Below, piece after piece: positions 55,571 through 64,000 of a DNA stretch of 64,000 nt. Origin of the DNA: Fulvia fulva (Eukaryota > Ascomycota > Dothideomycetes > Mycosphaerellales > Mycosphaerellaceae); assembly GCF_020509005.1 (NCBI RefSeq), contig NC_063012.1, positions 1,426,001 to 1,490,000 on the forward strand. The letters run 5' to 3'. The notes under the pieces are model-generated. The model saw only the letters and a list, made by a program, of their open reading frames with translations. It was not told the DNA's origin and ran no database searches. Each line of letters begins with the position of its first letter. Within the stretch, counting starts at the first letter, position 1. The translations under genes and the position numbers were made by a program.

Positions 55571-58500
55571 ATAGATAGATTTGTCATTCCCCTGTTCTAG
55601 GACCCTATCCGGCCTATATAGGTATATATCTATTGTTATATATAAAGGGAAACCCGAATAGGTGAAAACCCTTCCCGCCCCTAACTTCTCCTTATCTAGA
55701 TTAGCTTTCCCTCTGAACGTACGTAGTCTATATTACTACCCCGTTAGCCCCCGCTCCTAGCCGGTCTCGTCGCGCTACGTCGTGTCCTCTCTTCCTATAC
55801 TACTCCTACTAGGCGGTACTGTTCTAGCTAGCCCTTCTTTAGTATCTAGTTCGTAATACGCCGTAGGTCCTTAGCGTTGTTAAGAAGTACCCTAATCGTC
55901 CGGTTCCTCGCCTTTACTATCTACTCCCCCCTTCCTAGCGACTACCTCGGATAGACGAGGAGTACGTACCGTACGTTCTAGGAGCGATAGCCGTAGGGGT
56001 AGCTAGTATTCGTATATCCTAGAACCTTCCTCTATAATAGGTACCCCTAGAGGCCGATGTGTTCGCTTCGTAGTTAGGTTACTATACTACTCTATGCCCT
56101 CGTAAGGCGGTAGTAGATAAGCTTCGGGGGGTGCTTGACCGCGGATTTTATAGCTAACTATTCCTTAGGTTGTCCCGCTAGCTAAGGGCGTCCACTATAC
56201 CCTACAACCTAGTTGTTCTACCTCTCTTTCTATAGTTGCTCTATAAACGATTTCTTACCTTCCTATTATATTACTAGCTATTCGTCCCTTACCCGGTAGT
56301 TCGGCTCGTTTCCGGGTCGAATACCCCTATACGCTAGTACTAATTCGCGGGCCCTTACGACTATACTAGCGATGACCTTCTATACTAGGTACTGTGCCGA
56401 CTTGCCTAAGTAGGAGGTCCGTAGTCCCTAGATATATAGGTCGATCGGCGGTATAGCGGTCTTATACTTAAGTATCCTCGTTAGTATCGACTTATATGCC
56501 CCGGTAACCTTCCTTAGGCATTAGTTTTAGATCTTCGCTAGCGGCGCGACGAGTCCCTTCGATAGGTAGGCCCTCTCGCCTAAGGACTACACTTAGCTAC
56601 TATAGGTAAGGACCGGCCGTATAATAGCCGTATATAGAAGTCGTGACTACCGGAAGTCCGCCCCCTATATAGATGTAGTGAGCCTCTAGTATAATGCTAT
56701 ATTCTGTTTAGCTTTCCGTAATATTGCCTATACGTGCTTCCTCTACCGTAGCGCCGGGTCTACCTATAGTCCGAGGATCCTAAGCTAATTTGCCGGGTTA
56801 GTCGTATGCCCCTATATCTAGATAGAAGCTTATATATTGTGGAACCGTAGCCGGCGCGTAAAGTGTATTAGATTGTACTTTTCTAGGGCAAACCGAGCCC
56901 CGTGCCTCCTAGCCTAGTCCTCGTAGATCTTGTACTTCTCTTCTAGTAGCCTATAGTTCTCCTTAGTCGAGGAAGACTACGCTAGGATGTTTGTGTCGTC
57001 TACGAAGCCGCTCGTAGCGGTGTTCTAGGATTCTAGGGCTGGGAGTAGCGTCGCTATAAAGAAGAGGAACAGAATAGGTACTAGCGTTAAGCCTTACGGG
57101 ATTCTAGTATAGACTACTTAAAATAGGCTTCTATACTAGCCGACTAGGATCGACGTACTACGGTTTTAGAGGTAGGACCGTACGAAGTTGACAAGCTACT
57201 TAGGGAGTCCTTTCGACCTTAGGATATAGAGTAGCCGCGGGTATAACACGTAGTCGAAGGCTCCCGATATGTCTAGGCTAAGTAAGGAAGCCACCTTGTC
57301 CCTATTCTTATACTAGATAGCCTTTATCTAAGAGGTGATAAGTTCTATCGCGGATAGCGTCGATCGCTATAGGCGCGCACCTATCTAGGTGTCCGGGAGT
57401 AGGGAGTGTTTATCTACCGCCTCGGAGAGTCTCGTTATAACTAGCTTCTTAAGCGCCTTTCTAAGAGTGTTAAGGAGCGTAATTAGGCGGTACGACTTCA
57501 CCTGCGTATAGTCTTCCTTCTACGGCTTGCGTAGGACCACTATCGTCGATTGTTTAAAAGCTATCGGGTAGTATCCGGTCTATAGGCAGGCGTTAAAGAT
57601 CGCTATAACTACTAGGGCTAGTTAATCTCTATACTTCTTTAGTAGCTCGTTTAGGATCCTATCCGGCCCCGGGGCTTTCTTCGCCGGTAACTTCCTTAGT
57701 ATAGCGGCAACTTCTCCCTCGGACACCTCCTATTAGACCGTAATGCTAGGGGCTAGGGGAGTAGAGCTATTTATGTCGCTTAGATTAGCCTCGACTAGGG
57801 GCGGGAAGAACTTACTAGCTAGTAGACGCGCCTTGGCCTCGGGGTCGCTAACCGGGCTACTAGGCGATTATAGCGCTAGGATAGAGAAGGAGGGGCCCTA
57901 TATAGGGTCCTGTCGGGCCTATTTCGCTAGCTTCTATATCCTCGCTAGCTTGCCGGCGATTTCCTCTACTATAGCCCTCTAGCCGACTGCTTTCTCCCTT
58001 CGTATTATAGCTTTCTTCTGTTAGTATGCCTCCCTATATACGTTCTAGGCCTCCTCGCTATAGCTACTCGTCTATACCCGGCGGGCTCTCCTTGCTTCTC
58101 TTACTACCGTAGTACACTCCGGCGTCTAGTATAGTTTAGACTATGTCGTTAGTTAGGTAAGCGGAACGTAAAGTAAGGTCGCTTTTCTTATTTCGTCTAT
58201 TAACCCCTAGACTACTTCGTCTATCTCGTCTTTACTGTTATATTACTACTACGCGATCTAGACTAGCCTCTTAGAGTTATCGAGGTACGCCTAGATATTA
58301 GCCTAGTAGCCCTTTCCCTAGTTTAGCTTAGGGGTTCTCGCTAGTATACGTTATATCTATATCGTAATAGAGGTCCTGACTAGTATATAGTCTAACGACG
58401 CCTCGAGTTTATGTTCGATCCTATAGTAGGTTACCGTATAGTAGTGGCTATCTAAGATCTAGGAGAGGTCGATCGTGCCTTAGAGTCCCCCTCTCTTCTA

Positions 58501-60543
58501 GGTACCTAGGTCCTTCGGGGTATTAAGGGCAATTGCGTTGCTCGCTATCAAGTCGAGTACTTCGTCGGCTATAGGGTGCGGCTATATAAGGCTTTCCTAG
58601 GAAGGGTAGTATATATTGAAGTCTCCTACTACGATGTGGCACCCTTGTCTCTTAAGCGTACTGTCTAGGTGTCTATAGACCCCTAGGTCGCGGCTAGACC
58701 TCGAGGCTAGCGGTTGTATATATAGGTTGTATATCTAGGTACTACCTACGTAGAGGGAGGTAATATCGCCCTCGCCTTCTTCGTCTACGTAGTACACTAC
58801 CTCCTAGTCGGATTCTAGTATGTCCTTACTAATATAGAAGTACGTACGGGGTCTACCGTCGCCTCGTAGGTATATCGTATAGCCTAGTAACTTGTAGGTC
58901 GTTAGTCTCTTATAGTACGGGTTAATCTATAGCTCCTAGATTGTAAGGACGTAGTAGACGCGCGGGTCCGCCTCGTATAGGAAATGGTTCTAGACTATAT
59001 CCTTACTATAGTTAACGTTATACTAGATAATGCTAAGCGTGTCGAGGCTAGTTATCGGCATCGATAATCATTTCCTCTATATCGTCCTATGTCCTACTGC
59101 CCTATACGTCCTAGTCTACGCCTATCGGCTATATACTAAAGGGGAGCCGGGCCTAGTTAGATTCCCTCGCCGTAGCTAGTAGAGCACGTGGCCTCCCGTA
59201 CGCCCTAGGTTACGCATCCTTTATATCGTTCTCGGCCCTAGGGCGCTTATACCCGACCGCCGCTAGTTAGTTCCGGTATAGGCTAGCCTTACGGTCGCCG
59301 TAGAATCTTAGGGCGACGGTTCTATTTGTGATTGCCTTGTTTTTCGCTAGTTTCCGCTATAGGCATTCCGTACTATACGATAGGTAGTGCCCCGGACAGT
59401 TCGCGTACCGTCTCGTAGTCGATATATAGTCCCTAGACATATAGTCTCCTATATAGTTCGAGTAGGCCTACTTGTTTATATACGTGTAGGTTTGGTGTCT
59501 ATACTATTAGCATTTGAAGTATTAGAGGACACGAAAGTATAAGGAGTGCTTTTCTACTATCTTAAGGCTATATTGCTAGACTAGGCCTTGTTCTATCGCT
59601 AGATCCGCCGCTTTCGCGTCTTATAGCTATACTATTAGCGCCGAGGCCTTCTTACCTTCTAGCCATTTCCTATAGAGCCAAGTCGCCTTCTGGATTAGAG
59701 AGTTAAGAGTGACCGGGTTGTCCTCTTAGAGAGCGCGTAGGTGACCCTAGTTAGTTAGGTCAAACTCCTTAGGTATATCGTAGACTAGGATCGTAAATTG
59801 TTTCGTTAAGACCTTCGCTAATGCCGTAACCTTAGATGCCTACTATAGCTATACCTCTAGGTGCCTCCTAGCAGTAGCAGAGCTAGTATAGATCTATAGA
59901 GTGCCGTTAGACTATTGGTTCACTACGACCACCCCTAGTTAGTTAATTCGTTAGGCGAGCTCCTTGTTCGATAGCTTCGCAACTTCGGCCTAGTCTTCCT
60001 TTGCTATAATACGGATCGTAACTATATCGTACGTTAGGCGGGGGCCTAGTATCGATGCCGCGACCGATGCCTAGCTATAGGGGTGTTGATTCCGGGTGGC
60101 CTTACTAATCGCCTAGGACGTCGTCCTTATTTCTTATTGCCCTCGGTAATACGACAGTATAAGCGCCGTACGTAGCTAAGTAATCATTACCTATAGAGAC
60201 CGGTAAGGGAGCTAATCGTTAGTTTCTATACTTTTTACGTCCTCTATAAGTTGCTACTAGTTGTCTTAGGGGGGCTTCGCCTATAGGGCCGTAGGCGCCG
60301 TTAGTGCCGTAGCCTAGGCTACTATTGCCTAGGAGTTGCCTAATGTAGCTAGGCACCTCCGCGGCGTTTAGAGCTAAAGAAACAGGGTGAGGAGAGCTTC
60401 AAGCTATCTAGATTAAATGAGGTAGAACTCCCTTAGTCCTAGGGGTAGTGGCCTGCTTTGTATATTGTTAGAATGGCCTTGATAAGAGCTTTCGAATATG
60501 TCTTGTTTTAGTATAGAGATCGATGAAAAAGCTCCGTCGATTC
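55571..60543 (-). mobile_element. LINE E: full-length, heavily RIPed LINE B-family element in Copia
   Basis: 4,973 bp between perfect 15-bp duplications. The minus strand reads as LINE B: 5' end at 60,543, ORF1 at about 59,950-59,050, endonuclease at 59,050-58,350, RT at 57,700-56,900 (FVDDTNIL complement at about 56,995-57,020) and a tail at 55,571-55,583 (complement ATAGATAGATAGA). Sequence agreement with B is high over the whole length. Numerous stops; inactive. Confidence 0.92.
56100..59060 (-). pseudogene. LINE E ORF2 remnant (endonuclease and RT)
   Basis: The same blocks as LINE B ORF2 in reverse orientation, with the same TAG positions in most places. Both copies therefore look saturated for CA-to-TA changes. 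Confidence 0.8.
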
Positions 60544-60558
60544 AGTCCTTCTTAATAG
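60544..60558. repeat. LINE E target-site duplication, right
   Basis: Second copy of AGTCCTTCTTAATAG. Confidence 0.93.
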
Positions 60559-60789
60559 TATCTCGATATAGTTCTACCTATAGAGTTTCTTTAAGGTATT
60601 AGCTTTAAGTAAGCCGTATAGAGTCCTTGTCTAGGTTACCTATTACTCAGTATCGAACTAAGCTCCTTACTAGGATACACGGGGTAGACTTCTAATTCCT
60701 AGATGTTTTCTACTACGATAGTAAGGGATATAAGTAACCTATACTAATATAGGTTGCTCTTATTCCTATATAAACCCGGGCTTATAACC
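60559..60789 (-). pseudogene. Copia leader and gag N-terminal remnant
   Basis: The piece between LINE E and the 5' LTR. It includes the putative primer-binding site at its right end. No clear start codon survives. Confidence 0.55.
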
Positions 60790-61024
60790 TATTAAATAGG
60801 TACGGGTAGATAGTAGCGGAGTAGAGTAAGAGATTAATCTTTGACTAACTAATAGCACGAGTATATAGCAATATATTAGGAACTAATATATTGATTATAT
60901 TAAATGTCTATCTAAGCTAAAGGGGAGAGAAGGTATCTCCCTATAAGCTAAGTTATCGTAGATACCTTAGGCTACTAGATCACTTCCTAATTGTTGACTC
61001 CCTTTGAGATGCTATATCTTAATA
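60790..61024 (-). repeat. Copia 5' LTR
   Basis: Partner of 46,478-46,712. Immediately inside, on the minus strand, is GGTTATAAGCCCGGG, which looks like a tRNA primer-binding site. Confidence 0.9.
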
Positions 61025-62254
61025 CGATCCGTATTATAGTAGAGGAAGACTAGGCCGAAGTTACGAAGCTATCGAATAAGGAGCTCGCCTAACGAATTAG
61101 TTAACTAGGGGTAGTCGTAGTGAACTAATAGTCTAACGGCACTCTATAGATCTATACTAGCTCTACTACTACTAGGAGGCACCTAGAGGTATAGCTATAG
61201 TAGGTATCTAAGGTTACGGTATTAGCGAAGGTCTTAACGAAGCAATTTACGATCCTAGTCTATAATATACCTAAGGAGTTCGACCTAACTAAGGTTACCT
61301 ACGTACGCTCTAAGAGGACAACCCGGTTACTCTTAACTCTCTAATCTAGAAGGCGACTTGGCTCTATAGGAAATGGCTAGAAGGTAAGAAGGCCTCGGCG
61401 CTAATTATATAGCTATAAGACGCGAAAGCGGCGGATCTAGTAATAGAACAAGGCCTAATCTAGTAATATAGCCTTAAGATAGTCGAAAAGCACTCCTTAT
61501 ACTTTCGCATCCTCTAATGCTTTAAATGCTAACAGTATAGACACTAAACCTACACGTATATAAACAAGTAGGCCTACTCGAACTATATAGGAGACTATAT
61601 ATCTAGGGACTATATATTGGCTACGAGGCGGTATACGAACTGTCTAGGGTACTATCTATCGTATAGCGCGGAATGCCTATAGCGGAAACTAGCGAAAAAC
61701 AAGGCAATTATAAACAGAACCGTCGCCCTAAGATTCTACGGCGACTGTAAGGCTAGTCTATACTAGAACTAGCTAGCGGCGGTCGGGTATAAGCGCCCTA
61801 GGACCGAGAATAATATAAAGGATACGTAACCTAGGGCGTACGGGAGGCTACGTACTCTACTAGTTACGGCGAGGGAATCTAACTAGGCCCGGCTCCCCTT
61901 TAGTATATAACCGATACGCGTAGACTAGGACGCGCTAGGTAGTAGGACATAGGATATTATAGAGGAAATGATTATTAATAACGATAACTAGCCTCGATAC
62001 GCTTAATATTATCTAGTATAACGTTAACTATAGTAAGGATATAGTCTAGAACTATTTCCTACACGAGGCGGACCCGTACGTCTACTACGTCCTAGTAATC
62101 TAGGAGCTATAGATTAACCCGTACTATAAGAGACTAACGACCTATAAGTTACTAGGCTATACGACATACCTACGAGGCGACGGTAGACCCCGTACGTACT
62201 TCTATATTAGTAAGGACATACTAGAATCCGACTAGGAGGTAGTGTACTACGTGG
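61025..62254 (+). mobile_element. LINE F, continued (right of the Copia insertion)
   Basis: Continues LINE B from CGATCCGTATTATAG to GTACTACGT within the endonuclease region (B coordinate about 38,058), where the LTR of Gypsy 2 begins. A 10-base gap relative to B is seen near 61,290. Heavily RIPed. Confidence 0.88.
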
Positions 62255-62256
62255 TA

Positions 62257-62621
62257 TGTCTCGTTCTAGGGGTGGTCTTAAAGGGGAGATTAGTCAAGTC
62301 ACGTAGCGGTATTCTTTAGAGAGGCTAAAGCAAGCTAAGCGAAGATAGATAATTGAGACAAAGGTCGTATTCCAATCAGTAAGATAGTAATATAAGTTGA
62401 ACGCCTCGAAGCTATAAGGGTATCTCGTCGTTCCTAAATATAAAGGAGATTCGCGGACTCCTCTAAGTAGTCTAATTAGTCTAAGTATAAGCAGTCTGAT
62501 TAGTCTAAGTATAAGCAGTCTGAGCACTCGTTATCTAAGCGCTTAGGCAGGATTCTACGTAACTAGGTTACGGGAGCGTAGGGCTAATAAACGGCGGGCC
62601 CGGGATCATTCCGTAATAATA
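62257..62621 (-). repeat. Probable 3' LTR of Gypsy 2
   Basis: About 365 bp from TGTCTCG to CCGTAATAATA. A polypurine tract on the minus strand (complement of TTCCCCTCCTAG) lies directly inside at 62,622-62,633. It contains an imperfect tandem repeat of about 26 bp (TTAGTCTAAGTATAAGCAGT twice, 62,470-62,522). Ends are inferred; no partner LTR is in view. Confidence 0.55.
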
Positions 62622-62694
62622 TTCCCCTCCTAGTCTAGCTTCGTCCCGAAGCTATATAAGTAGGAGCCTTCTCTTTCGTGCCCGTTAGGTAACG

Positions 62695-63243
62695 ATGACT
62701 TCTTCTTCCTATAAACGTCGTTAACGCCTCGCCTTAGACACTAAAACTTCTAGGATTACGATAGCGCCGTGTTCGAACTATTAGAAGGCTAGGTCCTTAG
62801 GGGCCGTAGTAAAATGTATCGTAGGATCGCGGTCGGGAAAGTGTTCGGCGTATATCCGTAAAGGTTATAAAGACTACGACGTACGGTTATCTAGTCCGGA
62901 GTAGGAGCGTCTACGTGATTCTCGCGACAAGCTTCGTCTTAAGCTTAAACAAATTAAGGAGGAGGAAGTACGGCTAAAGATACGTAAAATCCGTCTCCGA
63001 AAACAACTACGGCTAGCCGAGCGTCGTACCGACGACGCTATAGCTAAAGAACTAGACGACCTAGAGGTCAAGGAGGTACGGGAAGAGATATCGCGCCTAG
63101 AATAGTCGTCCGGCGTAGAGGCTTCTTCCTCGTTAGTTCCGTTTCTCGACGTCCTAGAGATACCGGTAAATAACTAGGCGGCTATCTCGGACGTTACTCC
63201 CTAGGAGGGCTTCTTAGATATAGAGGTCTTATCTAGCTCGTAA
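62695..63243 (+). pseudogene. Extra antisense ORF of Gypsy 2: Cys cluster plus coiled coil
   Basis: The frame runs from ATG 62,695 to TAA 63,241, 182 codons, opposite in direction to pol. It is interrupted by about seven stops that all fit CAA, CAG or TGG changed by RIP. A TATATAAG box sits 35 bases before the ATG. The first third has APCSNY, KCIVGSRSGKCSAY and KGYKDYDV, a spacing like a fungal C6-type zinc cluster with several Cys codons turned to Tyr. The middle is a highly charged helix (KLRLKLKQIKEEEVRLKIRK and on), a likely coiled coil. The tail is acidic. I do not know its function; DNA or RNA binding is a guess from the Cys pattern. Confidence 0.6.
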
Positions 63244-64000
63244 CGGTGCGTCCCCTTCGTTCTCGTAGTATTCTTGTAGCTTCTACTAATAGTTACGTAG
63301 GTTCTTCTTATATTCCTAGGTATTCTCCGAATCGTCGTATCCTTTCTACCTAACGAGGTATCGCTAACCTTGTCTATCTAGTATTCTTTCGACTTCGAAC
63401 TCGTTTTCTTCTTCGGCCTAGTAGTAAAATGTTTCTTAGCACGGTGTTTAGGGGTCCGCTAGTTCTAGTATAGATATATAGAATACTAGGTAGATCTTAG
63501 CGTCCTTTAGTAGTCGTAGTCGGTAGTTAACTAGTCCTCGAGGTTCTTTAACGAGAAATAGTCCGACTTTTATATAGTCTAGCTTTTTGGTCTTCCTTCG
63601 CGTCCTAAGGTTTTTTATAAGAAGGTAGACCTTATCCCCCCTCTATAGCTAAGGTGCTATTTGTCGTTTCTTACGGGATACCGAGAGCTTGTTTTAATTG
63701 CTCCCGATTGTTCTTATGATGTTTTTATGTATCTTCTTTAGGCTCTTTATAGTAGCAATAGCTTTGTCGGCCTATAGGTGCGTCCCTTCTTCGCTAAATA
63801 GGGTAGGGTACCTCCCGTAGTTTACGTAGAATAGTAACTCCCTTATAGTCTCGGATTAGTGATTGTTAAGTATAATCTGCGCCATAGGTAGGAGTGATAC
63901 CCAATTGTCCTATATATAGTTAATATAGTGTCGGAGGTATTGTTCTAGCGTTTAGTTCGCTCTCTCCGTCTGCCTATCCGTCTATAGGTAGTATACGGTC
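63244..64000 (-). pseudogene. Gypsy 2 pol: integrase C-terminal region and chromodomain (partial)
   Basis: Minus strand from the right edge: integrase core end (YLRHYINYIQDNWVSLLPMA), NYGRYPTLF, KAIATIKSLKKIHKNI, a GPY/F-like module (KVGLFLVKEPRG-like), then EFEVERILDRQG and RYLVRWKGYDDSENT (chromodomain, about 63,300-63,420). Stops are frequent TAG. The rest of pol lies outside the window. Confidence 0.78.

Larger units (their letters stand above)
46478..61024 (-). mobile_element. Ty1/Copia LTR retrotransposon with two nested LINE insertions
   Basis: Two direct LTRs of equal length (235 bp) at 46,478-46,712 and 60,790-61,024, with a 5-bp CGATC duplication outside. pol reads on the minus strand. 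Removing LINE D with one duplication and LINE E with one duplication leaves an element of about 5.6 kb, normal for Copia. Integrase lies before RT, the Copia gene order. Several regions keep moderate CA/TG, so RIP is intermediate. Confidence 0.92.
62257..64000 (-). mobile_element. Ty3/Gypsy chromovirus (Gypsy 2), 3' part, continues beyond the window
   Basis: Minus-strand pol enters from the right edge and ends at about 63,244. Between pol and the LTR lies a plus-strand extra ORF. It inserted in, or next to, LINE F at 62,254. Confidence 0.8.

Noticed and set aside
62470..62522. Possible CRISPR-like repeats
   Set aside because: Two imperfect tandem units in an LTR of a eukaryotic genome; no spacers or cas genes.
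62294..62527. Leu/Ile/Arg-rich minus-strand ORF (LRLIRLLI repeats)
   Set aside because: Created by the tandem repeat inside the Gypsy 2 LTR.

Overview
The window is nuclear DNA of a filamentous ascomycete (Pezizomycotina, most like a Dothideomycete). The evidence is short GT-AG introns with CTRAC-type branch points, fungal-specific families (Pal1, the vacuolar protease Pff1, a Zn2Cys6/Fungal_trans regulator, an Ark/Prk kinase), and a transposon-rich block in which CpA/TpG dinucleotides have largely become TpA, the signature of repeat-induced point mutation (RIP). The class-level placement is inference; no rRNA or other marker is present.

Region 1, about 1-27.7 kb, is an ordinary gene-rich block with eleven complete genes and one partial gene. 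In order they are: the 3' part of an arrestin-like gene (+), a Ser/Thr-rich single-pass membrane protein (+), a small ankyrin protein (-), RNA polymerase III subunit RPC11 (+), Pal1 (-), Mediator MED31 (+), the spliceosomal SF3b subunit SF3B5/Ysf3 (-), a MAGE/Nse3 protein of the Smc5-6 complex (+), a putatively secreted isochorismatase-like hydrolase (+), an Ark/Prk-type kinase (+), a SAM-dependent methyltransferase (-), the vacuolar M28 protease Pff1 (-), and a Zn2Cys6 transcription factor (-). The four-letter machinery genes are housekeeping and show no sign of forming a pathway cluster. Exon models were built by matching splice sites, reading phase and family conservation.

Region 2, about 27.7-64 kb, contains no host gene that I can see and is a nest of transposons. 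On the minus strand at 28-34.7 kb lies a Tad1-like LINE (called A here), split by a 1,866-bp Fot1/pogo DNA transposon with 70-bp inverted repeats and a TA duplication. Next come a chromovirus Gypsy 3' end (34.7-36.3 kb), a near full-length heavily RIPed LINE (B, +), a deleted second Fot1/pogo copy, LINE pieces (G, +; C, -), and the 5' part of another LINE (F, +). LINE F is cut by a Ty1/Copia element (46,478-61,024, minus) with two 235-bp LTRs and a 5-bp CGATC duplication. The Copia element itself holds two later LINE insertions: D (+, 49,659-53,590, 13-bp duplication, almost free of RIP, intact RT frame) and E (-, 55,571-60,543, 15-bp duplication, heavily RIPed). The window ends inside a second Gypsy chromovirus (minus) that carries an extra antisense ORF between its LTR and pol.

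The relative order is F, then Copia, then D and E. RIP load does not follow that order, which is one of the more interesting observations. The best candidates for something undescribed are the antisense cysteine-rich/coiled-coil ORF of the right-hand Gypsy element and the unrelated 1.06-kb leader fused to the RT frame of LINE D.
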